From the NCBI GenBank assembly GCA_024516155.1, contig JAJJXM010000006.1, positions 930,001 to 994,000 of the forward strand: a stretch of 64,000 bases of DNA. Reading direction: 5' to 3'. Each line of letters starts with the position of its first letter. Position 1 is the stretch's first letter. The DNA is from Pyronema omphalodes (taxonomy: Eukaryota; Ascomycota; Pezizomycetes; Pezizales; Pyronemataceae). The notes under the pieces are model-generated. The model was not told where the DNA came from. It did no database searches and saw only the letters and a list, made by a program, of their open reading frames with translations. Positions 1 to 9,276 of this stretch are shown piece by piece. The translations under genes were made by a program, and so were the position numbers.

Positions 1-718
1 GTTGATAATAATATGGAGCTTCAATAAAGATGGAGCAAGTAAAGAGCAATACACAGCTTTCACCTGCATCTCAATCTAAGTACGGAAACAGAAGCACGGG
101 ATCTCATCCTGTATCAACCAGGTTACGAGTTGCATAAATGTTGCATGCTGACCGCAGCTAAGGTCACTATTAAGTATTGAAGTTACCGTCGCTACTTGCG
201 AGCCGCTCTCTATGCTGATGTTTCCGCCAGAATAAGCGAAGATCAGCCGCCGATAGCGAGAAGTAGGGATCGCCTTTCCGTTTTTGGCAGCTGCGCTGAC
301 GTTCCAGGGTCTCATATGTAATTTGCACCATGTTTATTTACGAATATCATCACCGCAAATAACATATTTTAGACGTAAAACTAAGTGTATTCATATAGGG
401 GAAATGGGACCCGGTGGCAGAATCTATGCGGAAGTTGTTGCGGAATCGACGCCTTGCCTGGTACTCAAATAGGATATTCAGTGAGCCAGGCCAGATACCA
501 CATACAAGCATCACCGGACTCCCCGTTTTCATGCATTCCTCTATCTATCTTTGAGCCAAGCCTCTGGATTTAGCCGCATGTGGAGCTCTGCGAATTCCAA
601 GGGAGATGACACCCACTTAACATCCATATTTGAATACCCCTACTGCTATAGAATATTCTTCCACGCTCATCTTCCCACCTAAATCCGACTTCTTCCCACA
701 TCAGACAGAAAATTCAAC
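1..718. other. Intergenic; 5' flank of the aldehyde dehydrogenase gene
   Basis: No convincing gene is seen. The open frames here are short (60-79 codons), overlap on both strands and resemble no family I know. The last 60 bases before the ATG at 719 are rich in C and T with several TTCCCAC-like stretches, as expected for a fungal promoter and leader. Confidence 0.5.
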
Positions 719-2323
719 ATGGTTACGGCGGAGAACGTATGGAGAGGGACACCCGCGGGAGAATTAACCGGATCCGCTCTCTTACACGATATCACAACCA
801 AGGAAAGAGAGCATTATATCAACGGCCAACTCTACCATTCCAGCACGACCCGTTTCCCGGTATACAATCCGGCTACTGGTCAACAGCTATGTTTGTGCTA
901 CAATGCGAATCAAAAGGACATTGAGTTAGCCATTTCAACCTCTGAAGAGGCATTCAAAACATGGTCCAAAACGCCTCCAATTGAGAGATCTCGTATCCTC
1001 CTCACCGCAGTAAAGCTTATCCGTGGAAACAACAATACTCTCGCGTTAATTGAGAGTCTGGATACTGGAAAACCCTACGCAGAAACCTCAAAGGTAGATA
1101 TAACGACTGGTGCGGATGTCCTAGAGTACTTTGCAGGCCTTGGGATGGGAATGGGTGAAGGCAAAACAATTCAACTCCGAGAGACAGCCTGGGTATACAC
1201 TCGCAAAGAGCCCCTTGGGGTCTGTGTCGGTATCGGTGCTTGGAACTATCCGCTCCAAATGTATAACCCACCCTCCACTTATATCCCAACCGAACTAACG
1301 AGTGATAGTGCTCTATGGAAATGTGCTCCTGCTCTCGCAGCCGGTAACACCTTTATCTTTAAGCCATCCGAGGTGACGCCTCTGTCTGCCTTGTATCTTG
1401 CCAAAATTTTTAGCGATGCTGGTCTGCCACCGGGTGTCTTCAATGTTGTCCAGGGTGGCGCCCAAGCCGGAACCACTCTTGTTTCTCATCCACGAGTTGC
1501 AAAGGTTTCCTTTACTGGCCAACCACAAACGGGAATCAGCGTCTATCAGAATGCTGCCAGAAACCTTAAACCCGTAACCCTAGAGCTTGGTGGGAAATCT
1601 CCCTTCATTGTCTTTCCAGACTGCGACCTTAATACTGCCGTTGATTGCTGCCTCACAGCCAATTATTTTTCCAGTGGGCAGGTATGCACAAACGGCACGA
1701 GAGTTTTTATTCACAAAAGTATCTACAGCAGCTTTTCCGAATTGTTGGTAAAACGCGTTGAGGAGTTGATAAGGATGGGTAACCCTTTACATCCGGATAC
1801 AAATTTTGGACCGTTAGTTTCGCAGCAGCATATGACGAAAGTCCTTGAATATATTCGTTACGGTACAATGAACGACGAGGCAACGTTACTGTATAGTGGT
1901 GGCAAAAATGTAGAGATACCGCAGGCGTGGAGAAGTGGATACTGGGTAGCACCAACCATATTTGTCGACTGTATGGACGATATGCGAATTGTCACGGAAG
2001 AAATCTTCGGGCCTGTGGCTTGTTTACTCCAATTTGATACCATCGAAGAGGTCATTAGTCGAGCGAATGATACACCTCTTGGATTAGCAGCAGGAGTATT
2101 TACAGAAAATATCAATACTGCCAACAGAGTTATGAACGAGGTTAAGGCAGGGATTTGTTGGGTAAATACCTGGGGTGAAAGTCCTGCGCAGATGCCCGTA
2201 GGAGGTTGGGGGTTTTCTGGGCTGGGATTTGAGAATGGAAAAGAGGCGTTGCAGCAATTTACGAAGAACAAGAGTGTTTTGATGGAGAATGGAGTTCCCA
2301 CACCTGCGTTTTCTAAGTTATAA
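719..2323 (+). CDS. Betaine-aldehyde-dehydrogenase-like ALDH, predicted peroxisomal
   Basis: NAD(P)-dependent aldehyde dehydrogenase of the betaine aldehyde dehydrogenase group. It would oxidise betaine aldehyde or similar aminoaldehydes to the acid (glycine betaine in choline catabolism). The frame is open from 719 to 2323 (534 codons), but 1261-1308 has every mark of an intron: GTATAA donor, CTAAC at 1295-1299 and TAG acceptor. It is 48 bp, so reading through keeps the frame. Removing it joins YPLQ to IALWKCAPALAAGN, which is the family consensus, and gives 518 residues, a normal ALDH length. The catalytic base lies in ELGGK (about Glu273) and the nucleophile in GQVCTNG (about Cys307). The protein ends in SKL, a canonical PTS1 signal, so import into peroxisomes is inferred. 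Family assignment is strong; the exact substrate is not proven by sequence. Confidence 0.93.
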   Translation: MVTAENVWRGTPAGELTGSALLHDITTKEREHYINGQLYHSSTTRFPVYNPATGQQLCLCYNANQKDIELAISTSEEAFKTWSKTPPIERSRILLTAVKLIRGNNNTLALIESLDTGKPYAETSKVDITTGADVLEYFAGLGMGMGEGKTIQLRETAWVYTRKEPLGVCVGIGAWNYPLQMYNPPSTYIPTELTSDSALWKCAPALAAGNTFIFKPSEVTPLSALYLAKIFSDAGLPPGVFNVVQGGAQAGTTLVSHPRVAKVSFTGQPQTGISVYQNAARNLKPVTLELGGKSPFIVFPDCDLNTAVDCCLTANYFSSGQVCTNGTRVFIHKSIYSSFSELLVKRVEELIRMGNPLHPDTNFGPLVSQQHMTKVLEYIRYGTMNDEATLLYSGGKNVEIPQAWRSGYWVAPTIFVDCMDDMRIVTEEIFGPVACLLQFDTIEEVISRANDTPLGLAAGVFTENINTANRVMNEVKAGICWVNTWGESPAQMPVGGWGFSGLGFENGKEALQQFTKNKSVLMENGVPTPAFSKL

Positions 2324-2934
2324 TATCCATTGTATTTGTATTTTATTGATTATTGTAAGCAGGCCTATTTTTATGTTGAGGTTTTTGGAATAAGATGATA
2401 TTTATGATTATTCTGACGGCTTGAAGTTTCAAAATCACTATTCGGTAGCCACTCTGATGTCGTGTGTACTTGGCATTAGTATGCAGTTTTTACGCGACAG
2501 TTGTCGTGCCCCATATACCGTTACGGGGGATTGCTACACCGAGCCGAGCGGGTTGCGTCGGCTTCAATATGGAATGCGATCATCGATGCATGTTCCGAAA
2601 CCTCACGCGGGATCCAAGATCCTCACAAATCAACTGCTCGCTACCTGACTGGCTACCTGATACAAGGTTGGTGGGGTCATACGAGCGACCAGCATATCGA
2701 TGGAACGATAGGCGACGTATTTGGGCCTGTGGTACCTACGTTGATGGCATCATCATGAGGCACTCGAGGTGGGGAGATTCGGGTAAACAATTATCCGAAT
2801 GGACACGCTACACTGAAGAAGGAAAAGTATTCCTGCTCGCGTGGGTAATTTCATGACATGGGATGTCACCAGGGGCCTTAGCCGCATAAATGTAAGAAAT
2901 CGATGTATATAAACAATTAACTTAAAGTGATATC
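2324..2934. other. Intergenic with a stop-poor stretch, possible gene relic
   Basis: Between about 2421 and 2856 all three plus-strand frames stay open for 75-130 codons, but none starts with a sensible ATG and none gives a recognisable domain. The stretch is more GC-rich than its flanks. It could be the 3' region of the ALDH gene or the decayed remains of a coding sequence; I cannot tell which. Confidence 0.25.
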
Positions 2935-3053
2935 AGCTACGGTCATAGAATCATGAATACAACGCATCCCGTCCGCTCTGCGCTATTTAAGCATGATATC
3001 GTCCGGCTAGTACTGTCGTGGGTGACCAGACGGGAATCCCGGATACTGTAGTT
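2935..3053 (+). rRNA. 5S rRNA-like gene, divergent variant or pseudogene
   Basis: A 119-nt stretch aligns by length and motif with eukaryotic 5S rRNA. It has a start of the ACATACGACCATAG type, GCATCCCGTCCGCTCTG, TTAAGC (box A region), CTAGTACTGT.GTGGGTGACCA (box C region) and GGGAATCCC. Many positions differ from the fungal consensus, yet the helices still pair. The terminal stem CTACGGT (2937-2943) pairs with ACTGTAG (3045-3051). Helix II ATCAT pairs with ATGAT. Helix III has CGCA/TGCG where the consensus has GGCA/TGCC. A TTTTT run at 3052-3056, with a second T-rich block after it, would stop RNA polymerase III. Dispersed single 5S genes and diverged copies are normal in Pezizomycotina. Identity as 5S-derived is strong; whether it is expressed is unknown. 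Confidence 0.75.
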
Positions 3054-3758
3054 TTTGATCTTTTCTTTTGCGCCGTCTCTGCCGTCCTGTTATTCGCGTC
3101 GCATTGCTATTTCTTTTTATCCTTCATAACTACCACTGGGTTACTTTCAAATGGAGACTGAAAAGCAATGAAACGTCGGTCAACTAGGGTACTCTATATG
3201 CAACTATACTCACCGAATGATCACAGTAATGAGGTTGTGAACTCGTATTTTCACTTCTTTTTTGAGCTTGACTTGCTTAAGCTTCGCGGTTTTCTACAGC
3301 TGGTTTTAATGCGTGTTACTGAAGGAAGCCTGTTCTAGAGTTTACTTTTGCATGTTATATCACTCCCACGTTCAATCGCCTGGGCCTTGGGAGCTGGAGA
3401 AAGAAGACTCAGCACCAGGCGACGAGTGGGACTTCTTTTGTCTTGTATAGGCCCGGGACATGTTGCCTTCTTCTTTCCGGTTTCTAAGGGATGTAACACA
3501 CTTCGATCCACTCAGCAGTCGCCCTCAGTTATGCCTGCATAAACCCCAATGATACTTAGCGATAGAACTTTTAGTTTTCTTCAGGGCGAAGGCACTACAT
3601 GTGAGTACGTGAACGATATACGTTTTTCATGTTTCGGCCCGTATCTCAGCATGTATCCGCCTCGGCGGACCATGGGGAAACCTTCAGGCTTTTCTTTCAC
3701 GTGTATTGCTTTGCATGGAAGTTATATTGTGCATCGCAGCGAATATTATTTACGCTAC

Positions 3759-3858
3759 GATTTGCTCATAATTGAGTCGACATATATCAGCATACAGCAA
3801 TCTCGTAAGATTGCTCACAATTGAGTCGGCACATAGTAGCATCCAGAGATCTCAGAAT
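3759..3858. repeat. Degenerate tandem duplication, about 50-bp unit
   Basis: Two adjacent copies (3759-3808 and 3809-3858) share GCTCA.AATTGAGTCG.CA.ATA and AGCAT.CAG..ATCTC. Most differences are C/T or A/G transitions, for example CATAATTG versus CACAATTG and GTCGAC versus GTCGGC, the pattern left by repeat-induced point mutation or simple decay. Confidence 0.6.
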
Positions 3859-5616
3859 ATTGATAAATAGATCGGAACTCTTCAGATTTTCTATCGCTGA
3901 AGAGATTTCCGGTATACTCTCCGGATATAGTGTTCTTATTTCTAAATTCTAGAAAAATGATTTTTTTAGTCCAAGTGAAGGGTCCCTAAGCCGAACTCCG
4001 GGGCGCAACCGAGATAATCCGCGGATTTCCCCAAACCTTCGTATCTTGGCTGTCCGCTTATTTCTTATAATTTACAATGGCCTGCGGCGATAACTTCAGT
4101 TATTCAAGCGCATTCGGTAATATGGTGCATGGAAAACAGTCCGTTCCCGAGAACTCAGTTGTTCTCAACACTCGGGGTTTAGACAATGTATATTTCATGA
4201 ATTATCACTCAAAGAACCTCACCTTCCGGAAACCCAATATTCTAAGCGAGATTATTGTGATTGTGCCTCCGTCGGCGTATTATTAACAAATTAATGAATT
4301 GTTAAACTTGAATTTATATACAACTTCATGGGTCTCTCAATCCTTGAACAATATAAAGTGGGTCTTATTGATGATAGAGTACAACTTCAATGTGTGTTTT
4401 CATGCAAGAAATCATTACACTCTCGCAGAGAAATCCCATGCAGTAGTTGCACGACTAAGCTAAGAACTTCATAAAGCGGGTTATCGCGACTTATAACCCT
4501 GATGAGATGGTCTACATATATAGTTCTCCTGGCCATATTGTTTCCTTCTAGCCTCTTTAATATGCAAAACCAAGGGCATGTTGCTGCTTCCAACACCCCG
4601 GCATCTTCGGAGGTTACATGCAGACCAATATGAGTTGGAGCGCTGGCGGCCGTTCAACTATGCGCAGGGAAGGTTTGCGCACGCACTGCATAATAGCTAC
4701 CGGTTTGCTTCAATGCACCCATAGAAGGCTAACAACCCTTCGTCGTACATTATTTCGCTGCGCATTCTTCCGTTCCGGCCAAACACCACGACTTAGAACC
4801 TCCACGATATGGTCTCAACTGACTCAATATGATGTTCATAGAAACTAACAAAATGACAGTACAACTGGTCTCCAGTGATTAAACTGAGCAATCTACGCAA
4901 TCAACTGTAGCCGAAGCCGGCAATTATTAGTTCGACAAGTGAATGCGACGGTAATATTCAAAAACCACAACCTTACAATTATTGACTGTGGAGTTATAAA
5001 GATGACTAGAAATAGAGTGCTCGGACGATTTTGAGCACGGAAATATCTAACAACCGGTGGTGGAAGGCTAGAAAACGGGTATGCACCGTCTGGTCAGCAA
5101 GTTGTGACACCGATATTAATATCGGAAGCGACTAGGGAAGGGAGGACCTTGCATGATCTCCCTGATCATCACTTTTTTCGAACCGAAAAACGTATGGGAT
5201 ATGTCATATCCACCTAAAGTTTTCTAGACAAACCCTTCAGAAGACTCGGTTTCGCTATCCAAACTACAGTATTTAGAGTTTCATAGAACTCTGTACTTGT
5301 ATTAATTCTTCATGAGTCTTCAATTCATTGAAGAACATAAAGCCTCAGCTTTTCATCAGGCTGAAGTGAACACTGTAAGATTCTAGCCGGTGGTATAACG
5401 GCTACAAACATCTTCAGCGTAATTAACTCGGGTTCCGCAAAGTACTAATATCCGAAGGAACATGGTTAGCATGCTAGTTTGTAGGCACTTTACCACAAGG
5501 CAAAGTACCTTCAATGGGGAAATACATTCGAGTTATGCATATGCATCATTCTTTTTCGAGATCATAACCCAAGACCTCAAGAGGTGATGAAAAGGAGGCT
5601 TGACTACAAATCTCCG

Positions 5617-5623
5617 TATAAAT
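5617..5623 (+). promoter_or_regulatory. TATA-like box of the chitin-binding protein gene
   Basis: TATAAAT lies 124 bp upstream of the ATG at 5747, followed by a C- and T-rich leader rich in CATC. Inferred core promoter element; the transcription start is not known. Confidence 0.4.
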
Positions 5624-5746
5624 ATCCCACGAGTTTGCACGAAATATCAATCTCCACGCCACCCTCTCAACAGACATTCAGCATCCATCAGTAGAACCCT
5701 CTTCATCTCCTAATACCTTTTCAAGTGTAATACCTCATCTACCACC

Positions 5747-6196
5747 ATGCGTTCTACTCTCATGATCACTGCTGTTGTCGGCCTCTTCGGAAGCGTCTGG
5801 TGTCAATCTCAAACTCCTGATGGATCCTGCGGCGGTACCAATAAGTTCCTTTGCAACAACCCCAGCTTTGGAGACTGCTGTTCTTCCAGTGGATACTGTG
5901 GTTCCGGCATAGAATATTGCGGTCAGGGCTGCCAAGCAACCTTCAGCAACACTACCACGTCGTGCTTGGCGAAGCCCCCCAGTATCAACGGCAGTTGCGG
6001 CGGCTCTGCAGGCATCACCTGTTCTGGTGGACCATATGATGGAAGCTGCTGCTCCAAGTATGGATTCTGTGGAAAGACTGCTTCATTCTGTTCTACTCTT
6101 GGCGGATGGTGAGTCCCATGTCTCCACTTGTTGGCAACAACTTACTAACAATTGAATAGCCAGGCTGAGTTCGGTGCGGCTTGTACTCTACCATAA
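5747..6196 (+). CDS. Secreted chitin-binding protein with two hevein-type (CBM18) domains
   Basis: Small secreted lectin-like protein of 132 residues. Residues 1 to about 20 form a signal peptide ending near VWCQ. Two ChtBD1/CBM18 modules follow, beginning DGSCGG and NGSCGG, each with the eight cysteines of the hevein fold including the central CC and the Y/F-CG motif. Almost nothing else is present, so chitin or chito-oligomer binding is the likely whole function. Fungal proteins of this kind coat hyphae against chitinases or hide chitin fragments; that role is inferred. The model has exon 5747-6108, intron 6109-6159 (GTGAGT, ACTAAC branch, TAG) and exon 6160-6196. The intron splits a Cys codon (TG|C), and splicing supplies the last two cysteines of domain 2. 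Without splicing the protein stops early and domain 2 is incomplete. The phytase gene lies 845 bp downstream in the same direction. Confidence 0.9.
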
Positions 6197-7041
6197 ATAG
6201 AGATTGGATAAATTCAATCTAATATAATCAATTACAAGATTTTATGCGAACAAGAAGATTATGTATTAGTATCAGTTCCGATATGAAATGATAAAACACC
6301 ACTCGGATATGTCCACGTGCTTTCTTTCTTCCCGAGTCGGTGGGTCGGTGACTCGAGCTTTATGTGTAAATCCAACTAAATTCTGTCGGGGTGTCTATCT
6401 CCAACTCGGAGAATTGGCCGTTGCCGGGAATAACGATGTTCCGTCGAGTGTTTTCTGGTATATTAGCACCCTCCTGGATCCTACATGTTTTATCATCGAA
6501 CATCACCCATGATTAAATTTTCTAAATCCTGATTAATGTGGAACAAGTGCTCTATGGATTCTCTAAAACTCTTTATTGTGACACCAAGATATTACATCAG
6601 TGTTAACTCTAAAACTGTTGTACAAGAATGCGAGGGTGTGCTTACTGTGGCAAATCACTGATTGCATGAATGGAGAAGGTGAATAAAAAATCAGTGCTCT
6701 ACTTCATGACTTTTTCATTAAAGGTGATGCAAAATTTCATATTCTCTTGGCTATAAATGAACCGTAAAATATGTCGATTTTTCCGACATTGATCGATGCC
6801 GAGGAACCCCTGTTACAGCCAATTGCTTAGGCACGCTTTCTGTGCGAAACACCATTTGTGATGTTTTCAAGGCTTGTCCATGAACACTCAATTAGAATTC
6901 TTACTCAGACCTGGTGTATCGTTGAATCGGACTGTATGTTGTACGAGTTGGTCCGGTGGCGTTCGGCGGTTTCATGGAGTATAAACTCTACTCTTCATCA
7001 ACACGCATTCTCCACCTCTACATCAATCATCAGCTCCAACC
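6197..7041. other. Intergenic; promoter of the phytase gene
   Basis: No gene seen; short random frames only. The final 150 bp are the phytase promoter and leader, with a TATA-like box at 6980 and a good ATG context (CAACCATGAAG). Confidence 0.5.
6980..6986 (+). promoter_or_regulatory. TATA-like box of the phytase gene
   Basis: TATAAAC lies 62 bp before the start codon at 7042, in a short CATCAA-rich leader. Placement and leader fit a strongly expressed, TATA-driven fungal secreted-protein gene. Inferred. Confidence 0.45.
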
Positions 7042-9276
7042 ATGAAGTTTCCAATATTCACTTTTTACTCTTTGTTATGCGCTTCCGTAGTTGCACAAAA
7101 TACTACGGTGACTGTATCCCTCACAGGTCTCACGGATCCGATTGAAGCCGACAAAGTAGCGATCCAATACCCCTCCTCCGGCGGAAAATCGAATCGCTCG
7201 GCCCCGCTGTTGATCGGTAATGATGGAAGCGCCGGTACTGGAGGTTTCCGAACATGGGTACTCCCGGATTTGTCCAAAAGACTTGATAAACGAACTGGGC
7301 GCACAAAGCTAGTAGCCACAGTTGGCAAATATCTCGTCACACTGTCTCAAGAGGACTCGTTCCTTCGGGCATTCGATACCGATGGAGAACAGAAAGCTTC
7401 AAAGAAGATTTGGGGGGATTTTTCGTCTATCTGTGCCTGGGGCCAGTACATGTATCTGTTTGGAAAGAAGGAAGTCAGAATGTTGACATTATTGAATAAG
7501 AAATTTGTTGAGGTATGTGCCTGTTTCCATGTTTTTGGGAAGACCGGAAATAGCTAATAATAGAGATAGATTACAGTTTATACTTTACCTATCGAAGCTG
7601 AAGCCTGTGTCGTTTCTCACAAAACTCAACGCGTGCTGTTCGGTGGTTCAGACGGTATAATTTATGCCTTAAACGCAACCGAGAAAGTGCTCGCACAACC
7701 TCCTAGTACCGTCAAAACCCTTGGAAAAAAGGTCAAAAGCTTGAGCATTTACCATGGCACCGGTGGAGAGGAGCATATATTTGTGGTAGCAGGTGGGGTG
7801 AAAGTTTTCGACTCCAGGCTCCGCTTAGCAGGAGAGGTTTCTTTCAAAGCCTCTGGACTCAAAAAGATTGAGATTAGCGACATTACACTCTTCCAACAAC
7901 CGCTCGCCAACTTCAGTCAAGGGATATTGGCAGTAGCAATGGAGAGTTCTCTGGGGAAGCAGTTCGGCATCGCAGCATTGGCAGATGTCTTGACCGGATT
8001 CCAGATAGCGGCGAACACATCTTATCACCCCGTCAAAGAGGTTGGAAATTCAAAGATCTGCAAAAAATGTAACTACCAGGGATTTTGCACAGAAAAAGGC
8101 AAATGCGATTGCTTCGTTGGGACCGCTGGTGCTTCTTGTGGGGATTATGTTTGCCAGAAAAACTGCTCGGGGCATGGAAAGTGCATCAGCGCGAACGAGT
8201 GTCAGTGCAAAAAGGGCTGGGACGGCCCGGATTGCAGCTTCGTTGTTGTGCAGCCAAGTTATGAGACCGAAGCGAATGGAGAGGATGGCGACGACCCAGC
8301 AGTTTGGATACACCCTACTGACGCTTCACTATCGAGAGTCATTACGACAACCAAGAGCGAGGCCGGTGCGGGACTTACAATGTTCGATCTGACCGGTAAG
8401 AAGCTTGGGTCGATATCCGCTGGCGAACCAAATAACGTCGATGTCCTCTATAACGTAACGCTAGGATCTCGCAAGATCGATCTGGCATATGCAGCTTGTC
8501 GAAAAGACAATACCTTATGCTTATTTGAGATCACAAATAACGGAACGCTAGTCAACGTACCTGGAGGATCACAGCCAACAAAAAAAGGTTTCAAGGTCTA
8601 CGGATCCTGTGTTTACTCATCCAAGAAGACCGGGAAGAACTACCTCTTCGTCAACTCCAAAGACGCAACTTACCTACAATACGAACTTACCTCCACCCCA
8701 GACGGCCATCTCAATACTACACTCGTTCGCCAATTCATCGGAGGAAATGGCGGGCAAGTTGAAGGCTGTGTTTCTGACGACGAAAGTGGCTTTATCTTCA
8801 TCGGCGAGGAGCCATACGGTTTATGGCGCTTTGGTGCTGAGCCAGATAGTTCGCCAGAGGGATTTTTGGTAGATTCAGTAAATGGCTCTCTCTTTGCCGA
8901 TGTTGAAGGGGTGACTTTGGTTCCTGGAAAGACGAAGGATGATGGATTTATCATCGTCTCATGCCAGGGTGTCTCAGCATACAACATCTACCAACGGAAG
9001 TCGCCGCACGCATTCTTGATGAGCTTCACAATTCATCCCTCTAAAGACGGGAAGGTTGATGGTGTGACTAACACGGACGGTGTCACGGCTGTTGGAAAGA
9101 AATTGAATAAGGACTTCCCGTATGGGATCTTGGTGGTTCATGACGACGTGAATCAGTTACCCAATGGCGAGAGAAGCTCCCAGGCGTCATTCAAAATGCT
9201 AAGCTTGGAGAAGATCCTAGGATCTCAGCCTAGGTTACTGAAGCAGATTGATAGAGAGTGGAACCCAATATTTTAA
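7042..9276 (+). CDS. Secreted beta-propeller phytase with an EGF-like domain
   Basis: Predicted 3-phytase of the beta-propeller (BPP) family, releasing phosphate from phytate outside the cell. Two exons, 7042-7512 and 7570-9276, with a 57-bp intron (GTATGT...GATAG), give 725 residues. Order: signal peptide (about 1-19, ending VVAQ); an N-terminal half (about 20-315) with propeller-like beta repeats; a cysteine-rich EGF/tenascin-like segment (about 320-378, including CSGHGKCISANECQC and GWDGPDCS); and the C-terminal phytase propeller (about 382-725). The phytase signature is DGDDPAVWIHP, whose acidic residues bind calcium in this family. Asn-X-Ser/Thr sites are frequent, as expected for a secreted protein. 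The two-propeller layout separated by EGF repeats is known in fungal BPPs; calling the N-terminal half a second propeller is inference. Splicing is needed: the first frame stops inside the intron. Confidence 0.9.

Larger units (their letters stand above)
3054..5746. other. Intergenic, AT-rich, with duplications and hairpins
   Basis: 2.7 kb without a supported gene; open frames are 91 codons or fewer and look random. It holds a tandem 50-bp duplication (3759-3858) and several perfect short inverted repeats, for example CTCTTCAG...CTGAAGAG near 3878-3903 and CTTCAAT-TC-ATTGAAG near 5318-5335. The last few hundred bases are the promoter of the chitin-binding gene. Confidence 0.5.

Noticed and set aside
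2464..2856. 130-codon ORF downstream of the ALDH gene
   Set aside because: Starts at GTG, and the other two frames are also open there. Noted as a possible relic but not called as a gene.
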